A stretch of 64,000 bases of DNA from Epiperipatus broadwayi. Its lineage: Eukaryota; Onychophora; Udeonychophora; Euonychophora; Peripatidae. Below, one piece after another: positions 11,655 through 24,599 of the stretch; position 1 is the stretch's first letter, and every line of letters starts with the position of its first letter. The stretch spans positions 682,001 through 746,000 of the forward strand of contig JAQFVV010006311.1 in assembly GCA_028023455.1 (NCBI GenBank), given 5' to 3'. Position numbers and translations under genes: made by a program. The notes beneath the pieces are model-generated. The model did not search any database and was not told the DNA's origin. It was given only the letters and a program-made list of their open reading frames with translations.

Positions 11655-13090
11655 TTATTAATTCAATTATTATCCTAACATATTAATCATTTTAAGTTTT
11701 ATTTTACAATCTTTTAACATATACTTAATTCTAACAAACTATAAAGTAATATATTATTTAATTGATTGATTAAAGGAAGAAGCAAATGTTTTATTAAAAA
11801 AAAGTCATCATTTTCTATTAATACTCAAACTACATTTTAAAACATCAAAATAAATTTGCTTTTCTTTTATTAGATATATGCTTGGCAATTTTTTTTCTTT
11901 TTTTAAAAAAAAATTATATTTTCATGTTGAAATTGTCAGCCAATATGTAAAATTAAATCAGGATGTAATATTCATGCATGTAAAATATTTAATGTGAAGT
12001 GTCCAATTAAAAATAATGAGTAGTATAATGATTATTAGTGTTTTGAGTTTAAAGGTTTATTTTGAAATTCAGTCAAGTTCATTTGTAAGTAAATTAGTCT
12101 GCCTTTTGACTGTGAATTAGAATTTCTGTATGTAGAACTTATAAATGCAGTTGTTAGATCATTGTTGAATTTTTAAAATATTTTATATCTATATAGTAAA
12201 TTTATTCACAATTTTGTTCTGTAAATTTGGGGTCAGATTCAAAGAAACTACTTCACATAATTACGTTGAATTATTAAATTAGAAATTAGATTCAAAAGAA
12301 CTATGTAATTAAGTTGAGTTATTATGAGATTAGGATTCAGATCTAAAGTTGCCACTCCATATAATTATCCTTGCAAGAAATATATATTGATTAACATAAT
12401 CCATTGTTAGATATATGCATGTGACTATGCTATGAAGCTAAATATACAAATAAATATATTGTATTTGTGAGGGTTAACCATACTTAGGAATATATCCATG
12501 GTATATTACAAGCTAGGGATTTATTCCTAATGTAATCAATCATATAACTATATTACTATCATAATATATAATTTAAAGATTAATATTTTAAAATTAATCA
12601 AATAAACTTTGGACATTTTACAAATTAATACTCTTGTTTCATATTTGTTTCCAGTGTGTATGTAAATTAAAAGTTAAAAGGTAGTGAAGAAATGTTTCAT
12701 TAAAGCAACTAATATCATTAAATTATAAATTTAAAAAAATTAAATTTTTATGGTATAGTGTGCAAGGTAAGCATGTTTAGAGTAAAGGAACATTACATCT
12801 TATCTGACAATTATAATATTCTGTAAATAAACTTATTTGCTTAAATAGTATGTTAACTTCTTTATATAAAATTTGTATGATCTGCATATTTATTAGATAT
12901 CCATTTCATTATGAGTAGCTTACATTCTAGAAGATTTATCCAGGTATTGCAAATAATGTTTGTGCAGCAGTCATCATCATTTTTATATATTAAAAAATAG
13001 TCTGAATTCCATTAAAATATATAAATAAAGAATATGTATCATATATATCCTGATTTTTAATGTCAGATGCAAACTTTAATCAATTAAAAT
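11655..13090 (+). repeat. 1.4-kb dispersed repeat, copy 1
   Basis: This stretch aligns colinearly and in the same orientation with 33735-35705. Anchor blocks include AAGTTTTATTTTA (11694), GATTCAAAGAA (12238), TATTTTAAAATTAATCAAA (near 12583), CTGCATATTTATT (12882) and AATGTCAGATG (13059). Similarity looks like roughly 70 percent between gaps. No long open frame survives. This copy lacks the SINE and the homopolymer block that interrupt copy 2, so it approximates the uninterrupted state. Its identity is unknown: an old transposable element or a segmental duplication. Confidence 0.7.
12233..12375 (+). repeat. Internal tandem repeat, about 50-bp unit, three units
   Basis: Three degraded units built around GATTCAAAGAA, CACATAATTA and GTTG.ATTATTAAATT follow each other. 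The same three-unit arrangement occurs at 34384-34535 in the paired 1.4-kb repeat, so the tandem structure predates the separation of the two copies. Confidence 0.55.
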
Positions 13091-13984
13091 AAATTCCTAC
13101 ATATATAAGATGACTATATGGAAATAAGGCATAAAACATAAATTTGCATTTTTTATAAAAAGATAAAATTGTAGTAAGAATTTTATCCCAATCTTATACA
13201 TTCTGAGAGACATTATAAATAAAGAATGTTAGAACTTCCATGCAAAAAAAGAGTATATAATAATATAAGTTCGACTCATGATAATTTCAGAATATATAAG
13301 GAGAGTAGATGATTGGAATGTTTTACAGAATAGCATAATAAAAAGTCACAAAATTATTAATGAAATTAAAAGTTTGATGAATAAAAAATAAAGTAATGAA
13401 TTATAGAAATTAAAACAGCAATACAAAATAACAAACAAATAATGAAAAGACATAGGAAGTTAAAACCAAAATAAATAAATAGTAATCATTTGAAAAGTAT
13501 GTAATTAGGGAATTGAGAGATTAGCGTTTCAGAAAACAGAATAAAGATAGTAAATACGGATATTCACAAATATGTTTTTTTGTTTTTTTTTTAAAAAAAA
13601 AGGTTTACAATTGAAACAAATCTAAGGGAGAAATGAATGCAAAAAGATAAAAATTTATGTTAGACAACAAAGCAATATTTGTGATAGATAATTATTAATT
13701 GACATATAAGTTAAACTAATTAATATAATATGGAATATGTTTTTGTGTAAAGATTTTGATCTATAATTTATAGATTTGTAAGAGATTTTTTTTTAATTCT
13801 AAGATTGTATAAGTTTATTAAAAGCAGGAAGTAAAAGTATTCTAACAAAATATTTTCAATCTTATAGAGAGAAATTAATTGATAAAAAATAATTTGTTAG
13901 GGACATACAAAATGTATGAAGATGAAATGTTTTTCAAATAGATTTAGACAGAAAGTGGATAGAATTGAAGATAATAATAATAAT
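13091..13984. other. No gene recognised
   Basis: A-rich on the plus strand, with AAAAAAAAAA and TTTTTTTTT runs near 13583-13601. No coding sequence is recognisable. Confidence 0.45.
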
Positions 13985-14335
13985 GACCGAGTTGCTGAAG
14001 TGAATATCAACTGTGTTAAAATTATAGATGATGAAGAATCAAATAATGACAATAAAAGTGATTACTATGATTTAACTGTTAAATAGGCTTATTAGATCTA
14101 TTATTTAAAAAATTGTGTAAAAAAATGATGACAATATATTATATTGAAAATATATATTAGATTAATTTAGAGTGGAATTTTTAAATATTCACGAAAGTCA
14201 TAGAAAAGAAAAGGGAGCAGAATTCCTGGAAGTAATAAATAAAGTTTGCTTTTTTAATTCCTTCATTCAACAAGATGAAACTGGAAACAAACTATTGAAT
14301 CAATCTAAAAATAATTATCCATTGGAGACCTTGTG
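13985..14335 (+). pseudogene. Possible LINE endonuclease fragment
   Basis: The plus strand reads KGAEFLEVINKVCFFNSF near 14215-14270, resembling the stretch of LINE apurinic endonucleases in which a GxxLLxFxxxxxLxIxNTxF pattern precedes the substrate-contact region. About 180 bp upstream, DDEESNNDNKSDYYDLTVK could correspond to the acidic stretch before the MGDFNA motif. Stops break the frame and no catalytic residue can be assigned. It would be the only plus-strand LINE remnant of the window. Chance similarity is possible. Confidence 0.3.
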
Positions 14336-15939
14336 AACTATGGGGAAAATAATATTTTTGAAAACTTCTTATCTGTAAAGAATGAAACTTAATCAATAAT
14401 CAACTGAGCTGTTTAAATGTACTCCAATTTATATTAAAAAATCATTATGATAAAGAACTTTATATAACAATTTTTAATGTAAGAATATAAAAAAGGTATT
14501 ACAATATTTATAGTTTCAGCCTTATAATATTCAAATTTGTGTATATATATGATAAGTTCTATGCTCAAAAACATATTTAAAAATAATAGAGCAACATTAA
14601 AATTATTGGTGGTACTTTGCCTTCTTAACTGAAACACAAATACTTTATTAACAGCATCATAATTATTCATTTAATACAAAAAACTCATAATGCAAGAATA
14701 AAGCATATATTATAGCTATAATCTGGTTTCAAACCTAAGTTGAATAAATTGGAATTTTTTCTAACAAGTTTGAGATTTTTGTTTAATTAGTCATCTCAAA
14801 GTGAACCCAGTTAATCAACCAAATTTTTTTAACTAAAGAGTAAAACAGTAACAAAAATTCACTCAAACCCTCACTACCTGGTAATTGGTAAGCCTAGTGG
14901 AGTTTTCTGCCACATATTCTTTATGAGAAGCTGCTAGTTTATCTTACTACAAAAAGTTATTTTGTAAGCTCAATGCAATAGTAGAGCAAAAATTTAGCAT
15001 TCTAAAAAACACAAACTCCCAACAATTAAAACATTCCTTACTAAAATAAATACATTTGCTATTATTTTAAAAATCATTCATATAATTTATTCTAGCAATA
15101 TATTCTATCTTATCTTTTTGATTATATAAGTTAGATTTGACATAGGTTACTGATAATTTCTTTATTCATCAATTTTTAACAAGAGTCTGTTATCATTTTT
15201 AATCATCAGATATCTTTATCTTTTGAAACAGTGCAACTAAATGATGAATGATTTGATTTTTTTTTTGTTACTGTTAAACTATATCCTCCATCATTGTTTA
15301 TTTAGTAATATACTGGTGTACATTAGACAAGTTATTTCTGATGATATTTCATTGAACTTTGATATTATTTCTCGATGCTTACAGGCAAGAAATTGTGATA
15401 AAAATATGTCAAACTTATCAAATTTGGAATATATTTAATTAATAGATTTTAGAGACAGATAAATTTGGGAAACATTTTAAAACAATAAAAAAAAATGTGA
15501 TAAAAATTCAAGATATTACTGGAAGCATTATAAAATTTCACCCCTCCCTCCACAAGATTTCATTGCAACACAGCAGAATGAATCTAAGAATCTTTTTTAA
15601 AAAGTATTATGCAATCAATATATGGCACTAAACTGCTCTCTAATTAACTAAATTTGAAATTAAGATTTATTAGACGTTATATAACTGTCAACCTTTGAAA
15701 AAATGACAAAATACAAGTACAGTACTAAAATCTTTATTTTTGAAAGAAATCGTCATCTTAAATTATTTATTCTATCAACACAACCAATTAGCAAATTGGA
15801 AACTAATCAATTTATTTATATACGATATATGACAGTATTTCATTTAAAAGTAATGTATATAATTGTTTTTTTTTTTGTTATTAAAGATTTTATTTAAAAT
15901 GAAAAAAAAAAGACCAATTTTCAATATGGTTATTTGCGT
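14336..15939. other. No gene recognised
   Basis: A/T-rich sequence. Open frames of 60-78 codons (14434-14670 minus, 15241-15438 and 15703-15897 plus) are of biased composition and match nothing I know. Confidence 0.45.
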
Positions 15940-17225
15940 CATCATCATCATTATTTTCACATACTATCAATCCACTATAAGATAACAGTCTCTCCAAGTT
16001 CAATCCATCTTCTCCATTTCTAGCCTCTCCTCTTCTCCTATCCATCACACATGTGATCTCTTTCTATGACGTTTAAAATCCCTTGGAATCCAGTTTAAGA
16101 TTTTAGCTATCCATATATTATCATCTCTTTTAGCAATATATCCAGCCCAAATCTACTTTAGTCTTTTAATTCTTTTAATGATGCCAGTAACACTTGTTTT
16201 TTTTCTTATCAACGTATTTCATTTTCAATATTTCTTGAAATAAATAAGATTTTACTTCAATGATGTATATTATTGTTACTTCTAATATGCATCTCTCCAT
16301 ACTTCATTGAATGGTCTGAAATCTCTATACTGCTCTTCTGTTAAGTGCCTAAGTCTCAGATTCATAGGTATAAATTGGTAAAATACGTTTATTAAAAACC
16401 TCCCTTTTCAAACACATATTATCTTTTAATATTAAGTTATTTCTAGCAAAAGCATTCCAACCAAATTTAATTTTAGGATTAATTTCAAAGTTTAATTCAA
16501 TCAGGACTAATAACTTGGCCAAGTGATTTTTAAGGTACTGACCATGGTTAACTTCTTTTAACTTATTATTATTAACCGTTATTTTCATTTTTTGAGAAAA
16601 TCCATTGAATATTACTTTAGCCTTTTTAATATTTATCTTTAGTCCTATTTTTTTACCTTTATTTGATAACTCTTGCAACATTTCCTGATACTCTAATGCA
16701 TTATTTGCAAAAACTATTACATTAATTGCAAAATATAGATGACTTAAATAATCTCCATTTACAATTATTCCCTTAGCTTCCCATTTTAGTCCACAAAACA
16801 CTTTTTACGTAACTACTATAACAACTTTTGGAAATATGAAGTCACTCTGTATAGATCCTTTTCAAAATTAATTTTCCTAGTACCATTATGTAATCTAATT
16901 GTGGCTGTTGCATTTTTATAAACATTAATCAGAATATGACAATATCCTGAATCTATATCTTGATAATCCAAAGCTTTAATCACTGAAGAAATGCTTATAA
17001 AATCAAATGCCTTTTCATAATCTACAAATCCAGAGCATAATGATGACTCATATTTATTATCCTTTTTCCAATTTTTCTCAATACTTGGATATGACACACT
17101 GTACTAAAATCACTTATAAATCCAACTTGTTCTTTTAGTTCTTGGAATCCAAAGTTCACTACAGTTGAGTTGTAATTATATAGGTAATTTTTTTTTGTAT
17201 AGAACTGATAACAGACTATCACAGA
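15940..17225 (-). mobile_element. RTE-type LINE copy 1 (5'-truncated, degenerate)
   Basis: This is the C-terminal two thirds of a reverse transcriptase of the RTE type, read right to left. In order: LYNYNSTVVNFGF and EQVGFISDFSTVCHIQVL (17100-17190), then CSGFVDYEKAFDFISISSVI (near 16985-17045, palm motif A), YKNATATIRLH, then the motif C region as YFAINVIVFANN (the usual FADD aspartates lost, about 16700-16735), KIGLKINIKKAKVIFN, KIKFGWNAFARNNLILK and YTYESET. After a break come WAGYIAKRDD and LNWIPRDFKRHRKRSHV (16000-16150). The 3' end carries an ATGATGATGATG run (complement at 15941-15952), the short-repeat tail typical of RTE elements. Several frameshifts and stops make it inactive. It is closely related to the copy at 37536-40300. 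Confidence 0.88.
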
Positions 17226-17419
17226 AATTATTATAGGTTGAATGATTCTGATTTTAATGTTAAAAAATACAATCCTATATCTAAATATTTTTTAAAACCT
17301 TTATAGTAATTTTTTTCAGTGAGGGTGTGTTAATATTTGATTTATAAATATTTTGTTGTTGATGAATGATCTAAAATAATAAAATTTGTCACAATCACTG
17401 TTATATTAGTTTTCTTAAT

Positions 17420-17960
17420 ATGTACCTATAATCTCATCTTTTAATAATTTATTAACTTTTATAATAAGTGCTTGATTTCTTTTCAGCTATGATTATGATA
17501 TCATTAATATATCTAAGGTTGTTTATATTTTTTATCTATTCCCAAATTGCATTTGATTTTTTACTATATAGAGTTCCTTTCATTACAAATTTAATGTAAA
17601 ATATATGGATAGATAAGATGATAATGAGTAAGTATCTCTATCTGCTTTTTTAATGTAAAATCATTCATTTTTTGAAACTGTTTTTTAAATGTAACTAATA
17701 GCTACATAGAGATATTCCTCATTAAAACAATAAGATGAACCATTTTCTTAAGAGTATTATTTAATTTAGCATGAATAATAAAACATATGTAGAATCATGC
17801 TTTAATTTGATGATACAGAATTGATGGATTTGCTTAGTTATTTCACTAGTAGAGGGAATTTAGTTGACTCTAACTCTATTTCATATACATTAATGTCATA
17901 TGAATTTAATATTTAATATTATTCAATATATTTCAGCAATAATTTCTCTTATATAAAAGT
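17420..17960 (-). mobile_element. Second LINE reverse transcriptase fragment (degenerate)
   Basis: The minus strand reads INNLRYINDIIIIAEKKSS at about 17465-17520. This is the palm motif C context (INNLRYADD in intact elements) with the first aspartate replaced by N. Upstream, HLIVLMRNISM (near 17735) resembles the conserved stretch between motifs A and B of the same proteins. RTE copy 1 has its own motif C at 16.7 kb, so this is a separate element of another lineage, lying just upstream on the same strand. Stops are frequent. Its extent beyond 17960 is uncertain. Confidence 0.6.
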
Positions 17961-20232
17961 TGCCTCTTCATGTAAGGATAATTTTCATCATAATTGTAAT
18001 ATAATGAATATTATACAATAGTTTATACATTCCATTTAGACTTTCTTCTTTGTATTAACAATATAAATTGATTTTTCTGATCTTTAGGCTATTAAGTGGT
18101 ATTTTGTATTAATATAATAATTAGGTAAATAAGTTTACTGATTTTTAGTTTTTTGTAAATAAAAAATGTCATCACCCTAAGGCCATATCTCTAGATAATA
18201 TTAAGATTAATATGAGCTTCTCATCCTCATCTTTCACTTTGAGAGCTTCTTTATGTAGCTTATCTCAAAAAATTATCCTAATTGATCTTTCAGTAATAGT
18301 TTTTCAGACTATTCTTTATATTATTGTCCACAGTGTATTTTCCCAGTTCACTTGGTACTTATTTTGTTATTAATTACTTTTTTAACAAATATGATTAGAC
18401 TCAAATTACTGCTGATAATTTATTAAGACCTTAAATTTAGGATTATTCAAAACTGTATATAAAAAGGTTAGCATTATGAAGCAATTACTCCAAAACAAAA
18501 TCACAATTTTCTTAACAAAATAAATAATGATTCTGTTTCTGTCATCTTTGATGGTTCAGAAAAAAAAAAAATTTCTACCAATGTTTTTCAAAAAGCTAAA
18601 CTAAATCAAAGATCTTTTCCTCTAGTCAAATTAACCTCCAGATATCAATCAATAGTTTTGATTCTTAATATTAATGAAAAAAAAATCAAGATCTCCCTTT
18701 TAATGTGAGGGTTGAAAATTATAATTCTAAAATGATTTGCTGGCTTGTGAAGAAAATGCTTTAAAATATTTAAAAAAGTAATATTTGAATCAAATATTTG
18801 CATCAAAGCAGAATATAGCTATTATATTTGATATGAATGCACAAATAAAACAATTGTACATAGAAAGGAAAATAAAAAGTAATACTATTGAGATTCAATC
18901 ATGAGATGCATAGTTGCCATTTTAATTTTATCACTAAATGGTTTTAAAATGTCTGCAAAGTCTGGTTTACAAAGATTTAAAGCCATATTCATATACTAGC
19001 TCCAAAAATTTAAAGCTGAACACAATTTGTGAAGTGTTAACTTATAAAACATCTTCAAATTGTGAAAAAGACTTATTTTTAAAAACACAATGCAAAAAAC
19101 AAAACAAAACAAAGAACTTAGTGATGCCACAAAAATCAAATCTCCATTTTGAATTTCTATTCAAGAGATCAGAACCCTACATCCATTCACATCAATGTGT
19201 ATCACTTTTACTTTCATTCTAGTGATCAAAAGAATGATGAATACATTTTTTATTAAAATCTTACACTAATTATTTCAAAAATCATTTCACAAAATTTTCA
19301 ATGATGCTATTTCATCTTAATGCAATATTCCTAGAGAAAAGTTTGTTGTTTTTTGGTACATATCACAGATAAAAATATTAAAATGGTTTTAAAAAAAAAT
19401 TTTAATTGGTAACATAACTAAACTGAAACCTCATGGTTAGTAAAAATCCACTCTCACAATGATATGGTTTCATTAGAAAATGTTTGCTAATATACAAAAG
19501 ATTAATCCCCAGTTGTTAAACTAATAAAAAATATTTTCAGAGAAAGATTAAACATTATAACAATTGATTTTGACTTTAAGTTAAAATTGAAGAATCAGAA
19601 TTAAAATTTTTACTAGGATATCAACACCATCTTAAGAGTAAATAAGCAGGTTTTATTAATTTGGGCCAAACATGTTTTCTAACCTACAATCTTTTCATCA
19701 TTGTGATCATATAATATTATATCTCATTAATTAATTTTTAAAATACAACACACATGAATGATACAGTCTAGAAAATAATGATATGCTTGACTTATTTCTG
19801 ACAATGATTATGAATTTTTAGTCAATACTATGCACTTATAGATTGTATTATCTTTTTTTTTTTTTTTTATATGCACAATACCTGTATCTACAAACTTGAA
19901 TCTCTTTAATTTTTCATAAAAGACTTTCACTTTAATGAAAAAAAAATTATATTAATTAACTCTAAGCAATTTGATGAATATATTTCCATCTCCAGAACAT
20001 CATAGTCATATATGACAAATAGATCAAATTCCAGTGCACACAATTTTGATCAGAAAAAACTTCAAATTTCACACCAAAGCCAATATTATAGAAAAAAAAA
20101 GATAACTGAGAAACACCTAGATGGTTTGGATGATTGCATAATTGATACATATCTTTAATCTTTAATATAATAAATGTAAATATTGACTCTCAATATTAAA
20201 AGTCTAAACTTATGGAGCAAAATTCAGACTCA
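17961..20232. other. No gene recognised
   Basis: T-rich then A-rich sequence. An open frame at 18938-19222 (+, 94 codons, polar, lysine-rich, five cysteines) shows no known motif and is most likely chance in A-rich DNA. Confidence 0.45.
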
Positions 20233-20541
20233 TAAAAAACTAAACCAAATAATAATACAAATCTTAGCATTCTGAAATATCTCATTAGATCTGCGTGATC
20301 ATATAGAACCAACTTTTCTTTTGTCACCAGTAAATGTAGTTTATTACATCATAACCTCTTTTATAATTTTAAATGGTATAATTATATATATTATTCAGCT
20401 GATTATATTTTGTACAAAATAAGTATCCCTCTATAAATGGTTTATAAACAAAAACTAAACCAAATAATAACACAAAGCCTAACCTTCTAAAATATTTCAT
20501 CAAGATTGTGTGATCAAAGCAAACTATTGCTCTTTTCTCAC
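20233..20541 (+). repeat. Direct duplication of about 95 bp, 215 bp apart
   Basis: The stretch 20233-20327, starting TAAAAAACTAAACCAAATAA, reappears at 20448-20541 with roughly 75 percent identity, including the TGATCA and TTTCTCAC-like blocks. The 120 bp between them is not part of the duplication. It may be the remnant of a satellite-like array or of an element with internal repeats. Confidence 0.6.
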
Positions 20542-22577
20542 AATTAATTACAAAGTCATTATTTCAACTAAATAATATAGTTAGGCAAGTTTATTCAGGT
20601 GGTAGTTAAAGCAAAAACATTATGTTATTAGTTAATAATCTCAAATTTTATCAAACTGCTCATAGCAAAGTCTAGGTTCTAATGAGAGATCTACTTCACA
20701 TTTTAAATTTCTCATAAAATATTGCACTAATTTCAAAATGTAATCCATATCTTATATACTTTAAAATATAGCTGATTCCACTAGAAATTGCCTAGAGAGT
20801 ATAACACCTTCTCATTGGTTCATCATAATGATATATTTTTACCATTTAACACATTCAATAGATAGATATTCATGTTGATCTTAACAGAATTTTTCAAATG
20901 AAACTGAGCAAAACAAAAAAAACACTTCTATCAATTTCCAAATGACAATAGAAAATGCATTTAGGATTCTTATTAGTATCAAAGTGACAAGTTAATAATT
21001 ATTGCAGAATATTTTTTATATATTTTCACTTTTTTGTGTTACAATTAAAAACTATTTAAAAAATTTTAACTCCAGAAATAAATTGCATATTAAATTATTA
21101 AATAAGCAATGTGACAAACTGTTTAATATATTTTATCATAACAATATTAGTAAAAAATTCAAAAAAATATCAAATTATTCAAAAAACTATGTGGGATAGC
21201 AATATGTTTTTTTAAATTCAATCTCTCTCATTTCTATGTAATACACAATTACAATTAATGATCATCACAATAAATGGGATACATTACAATTGAGCAATTA
21301 TGAGCTACTTAAAACAGAAATTGGCTCAGACCATGCACTTCATGAAGTTAATTGTTAGCCATTCCTGATGAACTGAACATCTATTCTAATTAATAAAATC
21401 AATTTACAAATTCAAAATTTAATTCAAATAAGTGCTATAGCATATTACAATAGGATTGTGAGACAATTGAAAACTATATCATAATTTATCACTCTATTTA
21501 ATAGAAATGCATAATGATAAAATGAATAATACAATGACATTCCCATTTCAAACAATCAAATGAATATTTAACAAAAATAATCAATTTCTTCCCATTAAAA
21601 ATCTCCAGCTTACCTCTATGGAAAATATATATGCAAAAAACTTTTCATAAATCATACATCAGAAAGTTTATCCAATATTAGGGGCAAAACTTCTTTCTGC
21701 CCATTTCATCCTAACTAGATGTAACAAATTACATGCTGTAAAAATCTTCAATTAATTTGTTAGACATACTAAGTACAATTGTAATCTAGCATAAATTGTT
21801 ATTTATCAAAACATTAAGGTGACAATATGATATTACAAATATTTAAGAAGTGGTTACTCAATCTTCTGCTTGATCAACTCAATCTTGCTTCTATAATTAT
21901 TAGTTACATAAAAAACTAGGTTTCATTGAATAAAAGCTTTCTTAGAATTTCAGGCATTTCTGTAATTATCTACATTATTTTCTGTATAAGCCTTTATAAA
22001 ATGGTTGATTTTTTGGAAGTCTTCTATTTTCTTTAGAAGGAATCATTTATTATTCTTATATATATATATATTGTACATATACATATAGTATTCAATTATT
22101 TAAAAAAAAAAAAAAATTTTTTTTATTCTTTTATACATACAGAGATTTATATGTATAGATTCATTATTATGAATAAGCAATTCTTTTTATGATTTATTAT
22201 ATAATTTTTATTATTATTAAATAATATGTGTTAAATTTATTTAACTTTCATTTTGTTAAATAAGAGTAAATCAGAGAGGTGTGAAATAAAAATTGTTAGA
22301 TTAGGAGATAAAAATTGTACACGTGTGAAACAATGAATAGATCTGTACAAACACAAAGATGCTTTTACACTTATTTCTGATGGCTATAGATGGCCAGTTG
22401 TTATCTGTATCTTAAAATTATTTTTACAAAAGAGGTGCTTTGATGTAGATGATAGCGATCAATTATAAGTTGTCATTGATTGTGACCGTCAAACTTGTGA
22501 AGCTTTGATTTTTTTTTAAGATAAAAAATTTCCAGATGTTTTTTCGTGATATAAACGATTAAAACAATTTTTTTGGG
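20542..22577. other. No gene recognised
   Basis: A/T-rich with a (TA) tract near 22057-22070 and a 15-A/10-T junction near 22107. The words GSDHALHEV near 21313 recall the SDH motif of LINE endonucleases, but nothing around it supports such a domain. Confidence 0.45.
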
Positions 22578-22724
22578 CAGTTAATCATTAATTTTTTTAA
22601 AGAGATGATCAGTCAGTCATAAATTTTTTTTAAAAGATGAAGGGGACAGTCATAAATTTTTTAAGAGATGACGCAGTTAGTCTTAAAATTATTTAAAGAG
22701 ATGATCGGTTAGTCATAAAATTTC
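22578..22724 (+). repeat. Minisatellite, about 32-bp unit, between four and five copies
   Basis: Successive units of the form CAGTTAGTCATAAATTTTTT followed by AAAGAGATGA start at about 22578, 22609, 22641, 22672 and 22705. Units differ by a few bases and in the length of the T run. Confidence 0.8.
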
Positions 22725-24599
22725 TTTTTTTTTTTAAAAAAAAAATGAACGCTTTAATTTTTTTTTTCTCTCACTCTTGGAAAGTTGAAAAAACAAGAGC
22801 AAATGAAATGTGCGTTTATATAAAACAAACCAGCAATATTAAAGGAGAAAAGAGAAATGGAACAAGATTGAATTTATAAGAAGTTAGTCCTAATTATATA
22901 AAAAATGATATTAACATATTTAGCTCTGCATAATACTATGCTTTTGCATTGCTAAACCATTGGTCTACTTCCTGATTAATACAGAATGAGTCAAAATCGC
23001 TGATCTGTCTATGAAATCATGTATCCAGTAATAACCAACAAAATGATAAATTTAGAAGCCAACCACGCAAGCTATATGGAATGCTTTGTTACTAGTTCAT
23101 GTCTTATTAAAAGCTCACTGCCTTCGAACCAATGGAGAAGGGGAAATAGGAGGAAAAGAAAATTTAAAACAGCCATGTAGAACCAAGTTTGAAGCCATAA
23201 ATCAAATTTTTGTTGATTTACCTCAATCATCTAAAGTGTCAACAGCAATTATTTTTTTAAAGAAGAGAAACAAGCAAATCCACCGGTACCTACTTATTCA
23301 AAGTACTTATAATAACTTTTTTTCTTTTAAATGGTAGAAGGAAGCCAATCAACAGTAAATAATAATGGAATTGAAGAAACAAGCAAAGTCAATTGATTCA
23401 GCATTATCTTAAAAGTATCTGCAATGATTTTTTTTTTATTGGTGAGCAAAGAAAAGCAGTCTAAAATTCAAATTCAGGACATTAATAAGAAGTAAAAAGT
23501 AGACGGGTAAATATGAACTTTCTTTAACCGATTTTATTCTTTTACTTATTAAAAGTAAACCTTAATTTACTGGTCAAAGCAATTTTCTTTTTTGATACAG
23601 AAACATTAAAGACTTGTTTATCTATAGTTATTTGCAATATCTCACTACATAGCACAAACATAGTTTAAATCTTTAAACTTAAATTTTCATTATTTTTTTA
23701 TTATATATTGTAATGTTGAAATGTTTTTTTTTTAATTGTTCTTCAAATGTTAATGATAATGAGCAACCTATAGATATATGCATTTATAATGTTTTTTATT
23801 TTTATTTTATCTTGTTGCATATTAAAAGTTAATATATGTATTTTATTTTCTTTCGCTATAAGGTTGCAAAAGAAAAAGATATTTTTATATATGTAATTTT
23901 TGGGTATACATTTTAAACATATATGTTAACATTACCGAATGCGTGAATGTGTAACTGCTTACCCAAACACATCAAAAAAATGGGTTATATATGATTAGTT
24001 TAAAATAGTAAATTAAAAAGTAGGGCATTACATTTGAATGGAAATGAAATAACACATACAAGTTTCACCTGAAATTTATTTTATGATATGATAAGTAAGA
24101 AAATCTTAAATAAGCATTTATAGAATATGTATTTTTTTAATATTGAGTTAAAACAGCTTATTTTGAGATATCAAGAAAAGTGACAAACCTATATATTAAG
24201 TTTATTTGCTTATACTTATATCAATTTTATATTAATAAACCATTTATTTAATTGTCGATTTGACTTTAAAGAAGGAAAGAAAGAGTAGTAGTGTTAATAA
24301 AATATAATTATATATCTTAATTGGTTTCCGAGTTATTATTAAGAATATTGTGTTTTTTGTTTTTTTGTCTTAATTCTATCATTTTAAATCAGCATCATTG
24401 CTCGCAGTTATTAAGTATTACCATTCATATATATTGAGCAATTACTTGCAAATATTAAGCGTCCGCAAAATAATAGGTAAACTAGAATGTTGATATTTGG
24501 GTATTTAAGGATTATGCTTGAGAATAAACAAATTTTGATAATTATAGTTCAACATAGAAAGCTAAAATTGTGTTGTGTCCATGAATTTAGATCATCCTC
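22725..24599. other. No gene recognised; one moderately unusual open frame
   Basis: Between 22790 and 23500 the plus strand is purine-rich and less repetitive. An open frame at 23086-23337 (83 codons) contains LRTNGEGEIGGKENLKQPCR; it is not low-complexity but matches no family I know, and no splice structure is evident. It could be part of an untranslated or noncoding transcript. Confidence 0.35.

Noticed and set aside
18938-19222. 94-codon open frame as a small gene
   Set aside because: Lysine-rich reading of A-rich DNA; no recognisable domain and no supporting structure.
21290-21360. GSDHALHEV as a LINE endonuclease end
   Set aside because: Only the SDH triplet fits; no upstream endonuclease motif can be found.
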